A DNA stretch of 64,000 bases from Symsagittifera roscoffensis (lineage: Eukaryota > Xenacoelomorpha > Acoela > Convolutidae), in assembly GCF_963678635.1 (NCBI RefSeq), contig NC_087068.1, forward strand, positions 46,575,785 through 46,639,784, written 5' to 3'. Position 1 is the stretch's first letter, and every line of letters starts with the position of its first letter. Positions 1 to 10,699 of the stretch are shown piece by piece. The translations under genes were made by a program, and so were the position numbers. The notes beneath the pieces were generated by a model. That model was not told the DNA's origin. It made no database searches and saw nothing but the letters and a program-made list of their open reading frames with translations.

Positions 1-297
1 AACAATAGTAATATAATAAGTAGTAACCCTGTTTTTAGGAGTGACCTCGTGGTCCGGGGATACTGAGACCCAGCCATGAGCTCACTATTTCTGCATGTAA
101 TCTAGTTAATTTGAGTGTTTTGACCGAAGCCGAAGGCAGTAACGTTTTTGTCGACCCGATGTTAGAAAAGACCACCGAAAAGTACTGGCTTGGTAGAGAC
201 GGTGAAAAGCATGCAAAGCTCTGTTTAGACGCTAGCCAGTCGTCTTAAGACTTAGTTTTGTTTTCCGTCGATATGTATCTTCCGGGCGAATGTTACA
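1..297 (+). repeat. 5' LTR of gypsy copy 1 (3' portion only)
   Basis: The segment matches 17360-17656 and 61971-62268 nearly base for base and ends at the same TTACA (293-297). The rest of the LTR is left of the window. Confidence 0.93.
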
Positions 298-309
298 TGT
301 ATGTTTTTA

Positions 310-324
310 TGGCGCTCCTGGGTG
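310..324 (+). promoter_or_regulatory. Primer-binding site of gypsy copy 1
   Basis: TGGCGCTCCTGGGTG begins 12 nt after the LTR end. TGG pairs with a tRNA CCA end. From general knowledge the pattern is closest to the 3' end of animal tRNA-Asn (TGGCG...GGGTG), but the exact tRNA of this species is not known. The same 15 nt occur at 62281-62295 in the second copy. Confidence 0.6.
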
Positions 325-2297
325 TTATTCTTTTTTAACATCATGACCGGCAGAACCGTTAACGAGCACTCCGCGCCGAGCGGATGCTCACATTAACGCC
401 CTTAATAGGCCTAAACCGCCGGGGCGGAAGGGTAGTTCGGAACGCGGAAGCCTTCCGGATCACCGTGAATAGTTTTTTAACCTAGTTAAGACCGAAAATT
501 CACGAACCAGGAAGGGTGGGGGGATTCGCGGTCCCGTCATCTCCTGAGTGGTCCGTGACCAAAAACACTTAAAGATATATATAAAACCAAACAAAAAGTA
601 GTATAGTACCCAAGAAAAACAAAAAACATTAAAAAAAATAACCGAAAAACCAAAAACAGTAAAAAAAAAGTAAAAAATCAGTAGAAATCATCCCCCCAGA
701 CAAGATGTGATCCGACCCCCCCGTTTGTTGTTGATAGATATATTGTTGTTACAGGCATTTATATCAGTCAGGATCGTTACGATCAGTTTTGTTGCCCGTT
801 TGTGAGGCTTGTACTGTAGGGTTATTTGAGCATTTAAGCACGTTAATGATAAATTGCGCTCAATCCGGAAGGGTCAGCTGATTTGCGCTCAATTCGGAAG
901 GGTCTTGGGAGAAGACTGATCCGGCAAGCAGTACAAGGAGCAACAAGAAGAGGCTCAACGACGACAAAATTCGACTGTTGGGTATCGTTAACAAGTTTTG
1001 TAGCCCTTTTGGTACAAAAATTAAGATAGTAATCTGTGGGGGGCTCGACAGTGCTGCACTGTAGTGACCCTTCACCGAACTGCGAATATCCGAGTTAAGC
1101 ACCTTAATTCGGATACTAAACAAACCCGGAGGGGTATAGTATTACTAATATTATTACTTGTATAGCCTATATTAATAGTCTTATATCGTTTTTCAGTGAA
1201 AAACAACGAAAACAGACCGGTTTTTAGGGTCAAAATAGCGATATTTTGATCCCCCCACAAGTCGCGATTTTTGAGATATCGAAATTTTTTCAAACGGAAA
1301 AAAGCGCTAAATTAGTGTGTTACATCGTAACTGCACTACCACAATAGATAGAACCGGTTAAGTTTAGTTCGGAAGTGGTTGGAACTATTTTGGAACCAAA
1401 AACCGAATTTTCGTGATTTTTGAGAAAACGAAACACTATAAATTTAGAAAATTTTTTGAAATTTTTAAGTTACAACAGTAAAAATAGTTGTTCGGACAAC
1501 GTCCACTAGTGAATCTACAAGTTTAAAAACCCGCTACCCGAAAGCCTTCCGGGTTGCAGAGAAATCGAACTTAACGTGTTTGATTTGGTGGATTCATCAA
1601 TCCGGAGGGGTACAGGTAGCATAGTTTTTCGCAAAATTTTTCAGCAAAAGCGTTTTAGATCGGGTCTTTTGCATTGCACTAGAAGAGTATAGGCCTTCTG
1701 AGCTCGGATCAATAATTTTTAAGTCGAAAGGACCTGATTTGCGGAAAAAGTTAGGCGGAATCTATAAGAGAGAAAAATTTTTGAGTTTAGAAAAAAGACG
1801 TTTTGGTTAATAACTTTAGAACTACTGGGCATATCGAGTTTATCTTGGTACCAATAGATCAGAAATTAGCTGAGCTTACTTATAGGGACAAAAGTTTTTC
1901 GGAAAAGGAAGCGTGAAAATTTTTTGAGATTGTTTTTAGCAAATTCCTCAATTTGGAAGGGTAAACCCTTCACGTTTTATAAATTTCTTCTAGAAAAGCC
2001 CTTATACCCCTACTAAAAGGTGATAGCGGTTGAATAAAGTAACTTTAGGCTGTTCTAGACGAAAAGGGAAGGCTAAAGGCACAGCAAAACCTTAATCGAG
2101 CCGAAGTTAGGCGAGCGATAAGACCCTTCACCGTCAGTGTGAATTGTCAAATAAGAGGCTTAACTTCAATCCGGAAGGGTCTAGGAAAGTAGCACATACC
2201 CTTCCTAGTTAATTGAAAGAGCAAAATTGCATCGGAGAACGTATCCGGAGGGGTATAGGTTGAAAGAAGGTAAACTCTGAAAAGCTACTTTTACAAA

Positions 2298-2500
2298 ACC
2301 GGAGGGCTCCCAATCCGGAGGGGTCAAAGATTTTTCAAGATAGGAGGGGTCCGATTCCGGAGGGGTCTTATAGTTGCTAATTCGGAGGGGTCCAAATCCG
2401 GAGGGGTCTTATATTAACCAACTCAGAGGGGTCCCAATCCGGAAGGGTCTAGATTTTGTTAGTCCGGAAGGGTCCTATTTGTGCCAACCCGGAGGGGTAT
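2298..2500 (+). repeat. Tandem array, about 41-bp period, CCGGAGGGGT pairs
   Basis: Motif starts fall at 2298, 2314, 2340, 2356, 2381, 2397, 2422, 2438, 2463 and 2488. Spacing alternates about 16 and 25 bp, so a roughly 41-bp unit carries two motif copies. Units are degenerate but register is kept. The motif core GGAA/GGAG with flanking CC and GGGT looks like a protein-binding site array. Confidence 0.8.
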
Positions 2501-3288
2501 TATTTTATTAAAGGACTTAGGTAGACGAAAGAAAGACTAAAAAGTGAGAGGTATTAGGTTATTAGCACACAGGCTAGGTATCAGTGACTGCACTGGTAAC
2601 TTGCCTTTCAATAAGAACCAGACCAAAACAAAACAGGTCCGAACCTGGAAATTCGCGACACTAAGTCTAAACTAAAAAGAGCGTGATTGATTGGTGTGGA
2701 TTGTAACTTAATACGTTTTTGTGAAAAGTGACTGCCCTGAGGAATTTAGTAGGTCTAGCTCGGGCAGTCCGAAGACAGATAGGTAAGACAGCACTCGGTG
2801 GGTGCAATAGACGCCCACTTGAGAGAATTACTGCGTTCAAAGTTTTGTCTGTTTGGTGCAGCACCTAGCAGGGAAAGCTTTTTCTTTAAAAGACAGGTTC
2901 GACTATTGTACTGCGACCGACTAAGAGTACATTACACATACGTTTTTTTTTTTCATAGAGGTATTCATAGTTTGACATTAAATATATATATTTTGTTTTT
3001 TTTTATTTTAAATCAACATAAACTGTGCTTGATTGGGTAGTGAGTACACTATCTTTTAAATTGACTGATAACATCATATTGTGCTAGTTTTCAAATCTTA
3101 CCACCGATATTCGGTTAGTGTGAATAAATTTTATACATATTTGTACTCTGATAACATACAGGGATTCGTGGTCACTATTTAATAGAATCTGGTGAATTTA
3201 TTGTGTTGTGTCATTATTATTGTTAATAAAACTATAAGGTCTCTAGCAATTGAGTCAAGAATAGGCATTAGAAAGTGACAAATAGAGA

Positions 3289-6144
3289 ATGAGTCTAGAC
3301 AAGTCAAGGATACCAAAACGAGGTAATAGCTCTAGGAAATTCATACCTGAGGAGCAGAGAAAGACGATGACCGATCCTTTTGTGGATTGGATCAAGCGAT
3401 CCCGGTCTGATAAAAAAGGGACGGTTTCAGGCAGAATGGTTGAAACGAGAAGTCAGAAGACCTCAGAAGAGCGAAAAGAATTGTTAGAAGTGGAGGTCAA
3501 TACGGACCATACCATGAACGACAACCAGGAAGTAAATGGACTGGAAGGGAGAGGCAGAAGGCTGGCGAGTGAATCTACTCCGATAGAACAAGGCCATGAT
3601 TTTGCCACTTCCACCGGGACATTGGATCGAGAAGAGATGTCGGAACTGTCCGACATCTCAACTGAAGTAGCGGCGACTAGAAGATGTCCGACAGACAACA
3701 CTATGATGGCAGGCGGAACTGGGAAACAAACAACGTCATCATCGTTCTCAGAAAGAATGAAGAACACCTTCGGAAACATCTTTCCATTCAGCATGGGAGG
3801 ATGAGCAGGAAACGACGATGGGTCCCAGCAGGAAGAGGATGAAGAGGAGCAAGGGGACTTTGGATCTCAAGTCAGCCTCAATAGTTCGATCCAGGAGAGT
3901 GAGGCACACGTCGGAAGAGAGACTGGAACCATGGACAAATTTGGTGTAGTGACAACGATAAGCAAAGAGGCAAACACACCGGGCCAGTCAAAGGACTTCG
4001 CGATTAGGACAAGTTCGGAGCCACAACCTGGAGAGAGTAGAACCAGAGGGCTCGGCAACGCGTTAATGGATCCTGAAATAAATAATGAAAATACGTTGAA
4101 GCAGAGAGTCAAGGCCCGGATCTCGACAAGCTTGAAGTTACCTGGGACCGACAGGGTTACACCACCACTAGTGACGCCACTCGTGGAAAACGAGGCAGCA
4201 CTAGAGGAAGCCTTAAACAACATAGTGGACAGTTTAGGAGAACAAAACGAGCAAATGTCAATAAGGATGAGTGAACTAGAAAGAGCAATTCACATTGAAA
4301 GAGAAAGTCTGCGGGAAGAAATAAACCGCAACAGACAAGAAGTTGGCAGGAGCGAAAAACGCTTGAAAGAAAGAACGGACGAACATATGACGAGGAACTT
4401 GTCGCGAATGACAAGAGAGGCGGAACAGAGGGAGTTACGCTTAAGAGCCGACATGGAGAAGTTAAGAATTCAGCAAGAGCAGTCTCTTGGGACTCTTGAC
4501 ACAAAGATAGATGCGATGATGGAGAGGCGAACTCAGGCTATCATGGATAGGTTGGACGGGCTACTAAGCAGCAAGAGTGGACCAAAAGAAGGAGAGCCGA
4601 ACTCGGGAGGTCCCAGCAGGGAACCGAGGGTGAACTTCAATGAACATCAAAGGAGGAAGACGTATGGATCCACTAGAGGCAGGGGCAGTTCATCAGGCTA
4701 TGCCACAAGGGGTAATACAGCATGGGGCCCGAACAGTAGAGCAAGTTCAACGGGGAACAGACAAACCTCTAACGAACGACCAACGCAAAGCACACATGCG
4801 ACTGGGAGAAGTGATTCCGGCAACAGGGGGCATGCAAGCCCGAGGAGGAGTCATGTGGGCCAAGCGGGAAGCGCTCACGGTGATTCGGATTGCAGGGATG
4901 CACCGCACACAGAGCCTTCGACGAGGTGTGAGGACACTCAAGCGGGACACTCAAGGGATGCTACGGCAATGGCCACAGCATTTGAACCCCTGAATAGGTC
5001 TTTGGAGACATTCCTGACGCGGTTATCTAGAACCAATGAACGCAGTGAGAAGTCCAGAAGAGTCTTTAAGAAGCCAAGATGCTACAAAGACGAATTTGAT
5101 GGCTGTATTGATACCTGGATAGAGGTAATGAAGCTGCATTTCGAGGAAGAGGACTTATCAGAGAGACAGGAATGCAGCGCGCTCACCAGCAACTTAGAAG
5201 GGACAGCCCTGAACTGTGTCATGGCCAAGAAGCAATATCAACGTGACACTGCTGAAAAAATCTTCGAAATCTTGTTAAACCGTTTCGGATCAGGGGTGCA
5301 GGGGCACCAGGCGATGATGCGCTTCGAGAAACGGAGGCAACGAGAAGATGAAACCATAGACAAGTTTCTCGATGATTTGGAAATGCTGAGAAGACGCAGC
5401 CAACCGGATGAGTCAAACCGAAGGATGAACCTGGCCGTAGCCTCAAAATTCATCGATGGTGTGAAAAATGATGAACTTCGTACGATGCTAGCAACGCATT
5501 ACACACCACTATCAACTAATGCGCCAACACCGGAGGAGTTGAGGCTCAAATCAAAGGAGCATCTTTTGTTGAAACCTCCTTCGAGATCTGGATATTACAA
5601 GAACAATTATGGCAATTTTAACAACGGACCAGCAAACCAAGGGAACAATTGGTACAAACCGAGGGATGATATGGACAAGAGACGCTCTTGTGCTAATTGC
5701 AGTTCAACAGACCATCATGTGTCAGCATGCCCAGCTTACAAACAAGGCATGAAAGCAATAGGCTTTAGCCTCGAGGACGAAGATGCGTCAGAGTTGGACC
5801 ATGAGGATTTCATCAGAGGAGTAATTGCAAAATTCGGCCCGAGATGTTTCTTTTGCAAATTGAAAGGTCATTTTAAATCAGATTGTCCGCAATTCTGGGA
5901 TGCAGTGGCAGACATCAAGCATCCAAGACATGAAGAAGCTTTGTCAGGAGTGAAAGCCAGCAAGTCTCGACTTTTGAGTGAAGCGGAGGCACGCAGAAAG
6001 GATAAACCTCAAGAGCTGGCGGCAAAGAAGATGCAAGCGATAACAGAGAAGGCACGTCAGCCGGAACCAGCAACTGCGGCTGACGACTTCAAGATTGATT
6101 ATAAGGCAGCCGCAAGGGATGCTCTAAATAGAGTACAACAGTAA
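3289..6144 (+). CDS. gag: gag polyprotein, interrupted by an in-frame TGA
   Basis: The ATG at 3289 is preceded by an in-frame stop at 3283. The frame runs to TAA at 6142-6144 but is broken by TGA at 3802-3804; the part after the break is open from there and its first ATG is 3931. The N-terminal third is charged, with a coiled-coil-like Glu/Arg-rich stretch (about 4220-4560), then a Gly/Ser/Arg-rich linker. The capsid-type Retrotrans_gag domain lies at about 5090-5530 (IDTWIEVMKLHFEEEDLSE, then the FEKRRQREDETIDKFLDDLE region). Two CCHC zinc knuckles follow: CANCSSTDHHVSAC (about 5690) and CFFCKLKGHFKSDC (about 5845). The role is virion-like particle assembly and RNA packaging. The knuckles show this is gag; the stop makes this copy defective unless read through. 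Confidence 0.9.
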
Positions 6145-6399
6145 TTGGTGACGAAAGAGATCGAACAAAAAGTGAAACTTGAACTGGAAAATGAAAAGCT
6201 TCAGGAGCAATTGAATACCTTCGAAGCAACGGAGTTCGAGGAGACGAAAACACCAAGCAGTTTAGACATGAAACATAAAGTGATCTCCGGTAAGAGGTTC
6301 GGCATGGTGCCGCAGGGAAATAAGATACAGTCGATAATCTCAGTGGCTGGACACCAGGTAATAAGAAATCTGAGTGAACCACATATGCAGATTATCTGA
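6145..6399 (+). CDS. gag-pol linker frame after the gag TAA
   Basis: The gag frame stays open for another 84 codons after the TAA at 6142 and ends at TGA 6397-6399. It is Glu/Lys-rich at first. The pol frame overlaps in the -1 register. The arrangement could be natural (stop readthrough and/or -1 frameshift between gag and pol) or could be decay; one copy cannot decide. Confidence 0.5.
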   Translation: MVTKEIEQKVKLELENEKLQEQLNTFEATEFEETKTPSSLDMKHKVISGKRFGMVPQGNKIQSIISVAGHQVIRNLSEPHMQII

Positions 6400-6404
6400 G
6401 GCAG

Positions 6405-8735
6405 GTGGAGCCACGCACCGAGTCGAGAGCTGTGCGAGCACTACTAACGACGGGTGGCCCTCGCATGAAGAAACTTCATGGACGCTACATGGAGGTCTAT
6501 GGGCCGTATCAAATAATGCTGAACGTGGATGGAATCAGTATCTACACCAGGACTTATATAACAACAGATGATGACCAAATGGGGCAGATCTATTTGGGTG
6601 AAGAGGAACTCAAAGTCCGCAGGATAGGCCATGACGCCATGATGGAACAAGACGCGGTACACATTGGATATGAAGCAGATGTGACAGCACATCTGCTCGA
6701 CACCAACGGAACAAAAATCGGAGTCACAGGGCTTCTGGACACAGGAGCGGTGGTGAGTGTGATGCCGATAAAAACCTGTGAAAAGATGGGCTTCACGCGG
6801 GAAGATCTGATTCCTACGAATCTCCGACTGGCCGCCGCAAATCGAGGAGCCATCTACGTAGCCGGAAGAACACCGATAACGGTCCTTCACATGGGAGGAC
6901 GAGATCTTTGGATGAGCTTCCTGGTGGTAGAGAATCTGGACGACGCCGACCAATTCATCTTGGGCAGAGACTTTGTCAGGAATTTTGACGTGATGATTGA
7001 CTTGAACAACGGTCTAATACGGATTAGAAACCCGGACCGAAAGTATGTTAAGAGACCAATTAATAGGATAATAACAGACGAAAATAAGGTACCAGTTTTT
7101 TTGGATAGAAAAGTAAAATTACAACCAGGACAAGCTGTAGTAGCAATTTTTAGAATGAGAAATTTAAATTCGTTAAGTGATAGTAAACAGGTTTGCTTAG
7201 TACCGAATCCAAATAGTCAGAGTTCGGTGATTTTAGGCCGGAGCTTCTCGGTAACGCGAAACGGACTGTGTGTCAGTGTGTTGTTGAACACACTGGACAC
7301 CACGGTTTCAATCCAGCAAGGAAAGAAGCTTGGCTACGCTTTGCCGATGAGGACCGACTATGAGGGGACACAAAACTTGAAGAAATATAGTGTGAAAGAC
7401 TGTCCTTATCATGCCAATAAAGATAAAATTTTAAAGAGGATTAATGAATTAAAATCTATTCATAAATTGTTTTCAATGAAATCCGAAACGGACGACGGGT
7501 TATCAAGCTGCTCGAATTTTCCGGAACGCCCCTCGTCATATGAATTAGAATCTGACAAACCGGTTTTGCCAGAGATAGAACATTTAAAAGGGAAAATAGG
7601 TGAGGGAGATTTCGAAAAATTGCGGGACCTCCTAAATCGGAACGCCGATGTATTTTCAAAACATAAGGCGGACAACGGTTGCTGTAATTTCGTCGAACAC
7701 GAAATCGAACTAGAAGAGGGCGCCGTTCCCCATAGTGAAGGCGCAAGGCGAATGACGCCACATAAATTGGAAGCGTGCCGAGCGGAAATAGAAATGTTGC
7801 TTGAATACGACATGATAGAACCCTCGAAATCGCCATGGGCTTGCGGAGTAGTAATGGCGAAAAAGAAAGGGGGGCAGCTTAGATTTTATTGCGACTTTCG
7901 TTACTTGAACGCGGTAACGATAAAAGATGCGTACCCGATACCGCGAATAGACGAGAGCCTATCTAAACTTGGTGATGCCAAGTTCTTCACCACATTGGAC
8001 TTAGGTTCTGCCTTCTGGCAGGTCCCTCTGCGAAAGAAGGACAGAGAGAAAACAGGATTCGCGTGCGAATTGGGATTGTACCAGTGGAAGAGGATGCCCT
8101 TCGGCTTGTGCAATGCAACGGCCACTTTTCAAAGACTGATGGCTCAGGCGTTGACGAGAGTGACCAAGAAGTACGGGAATCTCGTGATGTGTTACGTGGA
8201 TGACGTTGTCATAGCGACACCGACCCTGGAAGACCACATTGATAGGCTCGATGAGGTCTTTGGATGCATGAAAAGAGCAGGATTAAAGTGCAAACCATCG
8301 AAATGTGAAATCCTTAGGGACTCGATTAAGTACCTAGGACGAATGGTGGATAGGCATGGTGTGAGGTCGGATCCGGAAGCAGTGGAAGCAGTGTTGAAAT
8401 GGAAAGCTCCCAGAACGGACACACAGCTCATGAGCTTCCTAGAGTTTGCCAATTACTACCGAGAATTCATTAAAGGATATGCGGACAAGGTGTATCCGAT
8501 GCAGAAGCTGATGCGCAACAGAGGGAAGAAGTTCGAATGGAACGATGAGGCACAAGTTGCTTTTGAGAACATAAAGCGGGAACTGTGCGAAGCGCCAGTG
8601 CTGGGCATGCCTACAGAAAAGGGCATGTATGTTCTGACGCATCGATGGTGGCCATCTCAGGAATCTTGCATCAAGAGCAAGAATGGAACGGAAGAACGGT
8701 TCTCCGTCCCATTGCATACGGCAGCAAGGTCTTGA
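6405..8735 (+). CDS. pol: pol part 1: aspartic protease and reverse transcriptase
   Basis: The frame lies in -1 register to gag and starts without an ATG (GTG at 6405; the frame is open a little upstream). The retropepsin active site is DTGA at residues 112-115 (6738-6749) in LLDTGAVVSVMP. The RT fingers and palm follow: FCDFRYLN, the motif A region FTTLDLGSAFWQVPL, motif B RMPFGLCNATATFQ, and catalytic YVDD at residues 597-600 (8193-8204). The thumb follows (FLEFANYYREFIKGYADKVY). The frame leaves the RNase H domain at about 8630 and ends in a short unrelated tail, so a frame change has occurred there. Order and motifs are those of Ty3/gypsy pol. Confidence 0.93.
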   Translation: MEPRTESRAVRALLTTGGPRMKKLHGRYMEVYGPYQIMLNVDGISIYTRTYITTDDDQMGQIYLGEEELKVRRIGHDAMMEQDAVHIGYEADVTAHLLDTNGTKIGVTGLLDTGAVVSVMPIKTCEKMGFTREDLIPTNLRLAAANRGAIYVAGRTPITVLHMGGRDLWMSFLVVENLDDADQFILGRDFVRNFDVMIDLNNGLIRIRNPDRKYVKRPINRIITDENKVPVFLDRKVKLQPGQAVVAIFRMRNLNSLSDSKQVCLVPNPNSQSSVILGRSFSVTRNGLCVSVLLNTLDTTVSIQQGKKLGYALPMRTDYEGTQNLKKYSVKDCPYHANKDKILKRINELKSIHKLFSMKSETDDGLSSCSNFPERPSSYELESDKPVLPEIEHLKGKIGEGDFEKLRDLLNRNADVFSKHKADNGCCNFVEHEIELEEGAVPHSEGARRMTPHKLEACRAEIEMLLEYDMIEPSKSPWACGVVMAKKKGGQLRFYCDFRYLNAVTIKDAYPIPRIDESLSKLGDAKFFTTLDLGSAFWQVPLRKKDREKTGFACELGLYQWKRMPFGLCNATATFQRLMAQALTRVTKKYGNLVMCYVDDVVIATPTLEDHIDRLDEVFGCMKRAGLKCKPSKCEILRDSIKYLGRMVDRHGVRSDPEAVEAVLKWKAPRTDTQLMSFLEFANYYREFIKGYADKVYPMQKLMRNRGKKFEWNDEAQVAFENIKRELCEAPVLGMPTEKGMYVLTHRWWPSQESCIKSKNGTEERFSVPLHTAARS

Positions 8736-9691
8736 GTGACACAGAGATGAAATATGGCGCACCGAAAGCAGAAATGTTTGCAGTAGTCACCTTCGTGGAA
8801 AAGTACCGTGCATACTTGGGGAGCGCTCCCTTCAAGTTACGCGTGGACAACAGAGCGTTATCCTGGTTGAAAACCTAGTCGATGGATCAGAGTTATATTG
8901 GTAGATAGATAGTAAGATTGGATGGCTACCATATGATAATCGAACATAGGATGCGTGATAAACACCAGAATGCTGACAGCCTCAGCAAGAAAACTGAGTT
9001 CTATGAAAGATTGGAGCAGAAACAGGCCAATCAGGCGGAAATAAAGGAGGGATTCTCGTTTCTGGACAAAGAAACTTATGAAGCGCTTCCCTTGACGAGA
9101 TGGTTGGATAAGTCTGGACATCCAATTCCAGGGCACCCTGAGCTACCTGTAGAGAAAGCAGCCGAGATAAAGATCCTGTCCAAGGAGGACCCGGTCCCGT
9201 TGGATTTGTTGCTGCGCTCGAACCTGGTCCAGCAAGAACTCTCTCGCATGAATATAAACAGCCTCTCATTATTGGATAAAACGGTGCAAGTCACACCACA
9301 AGTGATGCGGATGCTGGGTGGATTGTTAGAAAGAGAACTGACCAGAGATGACCCCGAGTGGACAGCAGCAGTGGCATCGCTAACAGTCAGTGAGAAAGTG
9401 AAGATCATGCCGTCCAGACGACAGCACGAAGAGAACGAGAGGGATTGTAGGACAATAGTTCAGCAACTAGTATCCTCAATACCCCAAGAGATTTTAACCA
9501 GTACTTCTTACGGACAGAAAGAACAGGGGAGCAGCAAGCGAAAGAAAACCGTCACCTTTGTGGACCGGGATAAAGAGGGTGAAGTTGTAGAACAAAATCT
9601 GCTGCAAGACTATTTGTCCGGGGAGAAGGATGAGGAGAAGAACCAGCGATCACAAGATCAGCACCCGGGACAAGAAAATTTGTCCGGGTAG
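8585..9691 (+). CDS. pol: pol part 2: RNase H and connection region, with internal stops
   Basis: This frame takes over RNase H from about 8630. Visible acidic positions are SDAS, the E of PKAEMFAVV, the D of RVDNRAL and the D of NADSL. In-frame TAG codons interrupt it at 8876-8878 and 8906-8908, and a third TAG ends it at 9689-9691. The frame is open between and beyond these stops. After RNase H comes a hydrophilic connection region that includes LSGE repeats encoded by TGTCCGGGGAG. The domain is recognisable but this copy cannot make it intact. Confidence 0.85.
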
Positions 9692-10699
9692 TCTGAGATA
9701 AACGAGAAAATTCCTGATGAGAAACAGGACCTAGAAAACAAGGTTTTGTCCGGGGAGTTCAGATGGATGCGAAGAAAGCACAGACATGATCTAGAGGAGC
9801 GTGCAGTCTCCAGCACAACCTCTTCGACAGATTATAATTCAGGAAGCTCAGGAATGAACACCTATTCAGACAGGAATTCGACCTCGGGATCAGAACTGTC
9901 AGAACTAGCGATACACACGCTACTAGTGGAAACTCGGGCAAGGGACCTGGACAGAGAAGTGTACCAGGATCCTGACAGTGATCGCTACCTAATATCAAGC
10001 GAAAGAGTCTTTGACAACGCAGCGGGTGACTTAGAAACGATAGCGGTATCGAAACGCTCGATAAGCCTGTTGCCGCAGAGAGAGGTAGTCAGGACTGATC
10101 TTCAGCCGTTTGAACAAGAAACACAACCGTTGGCGAAGATTTGGTGCGTTAAGATGGAAGAAGACACACATCAACCCAACGAGTTGAATAGTCAGATGAG
10201 GGTCATGAAGACGTACTTGAAGGCGAGATACAGACTCTCGGACCTTCTAAGGGCGCAGAGAAAAGATCGCATGACAAGCAACCTGAAAAGGTGGATCGAG
10301 AATGGTTCTCCGGATAAAGGGGACCTCGAGGAAGATAGTTATCGCATCCTGAGACAATACTTCATGCAAAAGGAAGGGAGGTTATATTTGAACAAGGACG
10401 GGATTGTGGCTTGCAAAAGAAGGGAGGAAGACAGAGTCCTGTACAAGTATAACGCGATAGTATTACCGCAACTCTATCAGACAGAACTATTATTCAGGTC
10501 ACATGATCAAATGGGCCATCAGGGGATCGACAAAGTATATCAGAGGATCCTGAAGCGCTTTGAGTGGCCGGGGATGAAAAAGGCATGCGAGAAATGGGTA
10601 ACAGCATGTCTGTCATGCCAACAGGTCAAGGATTTAGGAAGTTGCGATTTCCTTTACAATCGATTGAGTCGTCTGAATTCAACGAGGTGGTGCAAATAG
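9692..10699 (+). CDS. pol: pol part 3: connection and integrase N-terminal zinc domain
   Basis: It is in the same frame as part 2, directly after the TAG at 9689. The first half is acidic and Ser-rich. The HHCC zinc domain of integrase is at about 10500-10630: the two histidines in SHDQMGHQG, then FEWPGMKKACEKWV and the cysteines of CLSCQQ. The frame is lost just after CLSCQQVKD at about 10630, where the integrase core continues in another frame (10564-11577). Confidence 0.85.
   Translation, partial: SEINEKIPDEKQDLENKVLSGEFRWMRRKHRHDLEERAVSSTTSSTDYNSGSSGMNTYSDRNSTSGSELSELAIHTLLVETRARDLDREVYQDPDSDRYLISSERVFDNAAGDLETIAVSKRSISLLPQREVVRTDLQPFEQETQPLAKIWCVKMEEDTHQPNELNSQMRVMKTYLKARYRLSDLLRAQRKDRMTSNLKRWIENGSPDKGDLEEDSYRILRQYFMQKEGRLYLNKDGIVACKRREEDRVLYKYNAIVLPQLYQTELLFRSHDQMGHQGIDKVYQRILKRFEWPGMKKACEKWVTACLSCQQVKDLGSCDFLYNRLSRLNSTRWCK

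Larger units (their letters stand above)
298..3288 (+). other. Long non-coding leader of gypsy copy 1
   Basis: About 3 kb between the LTR and the gag ATG with no sense ORF of note. It holds an A-rich stretch at 585-680, many copies of the motif TCCGGARGGGT (for example 864, 1125, 1601, 2170, 2244, then a dense array at 2298-2500) and its reverse complement GACCCTTC. Positions up to about 2030 are also present in the second copy (62269-64000). An antisense ORF of 87 codons (860-1123) is open in both copies, but may be chance. The length suggests room for packaging, enhancer or insulator functions; none is proven. Confidence 0.7.
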
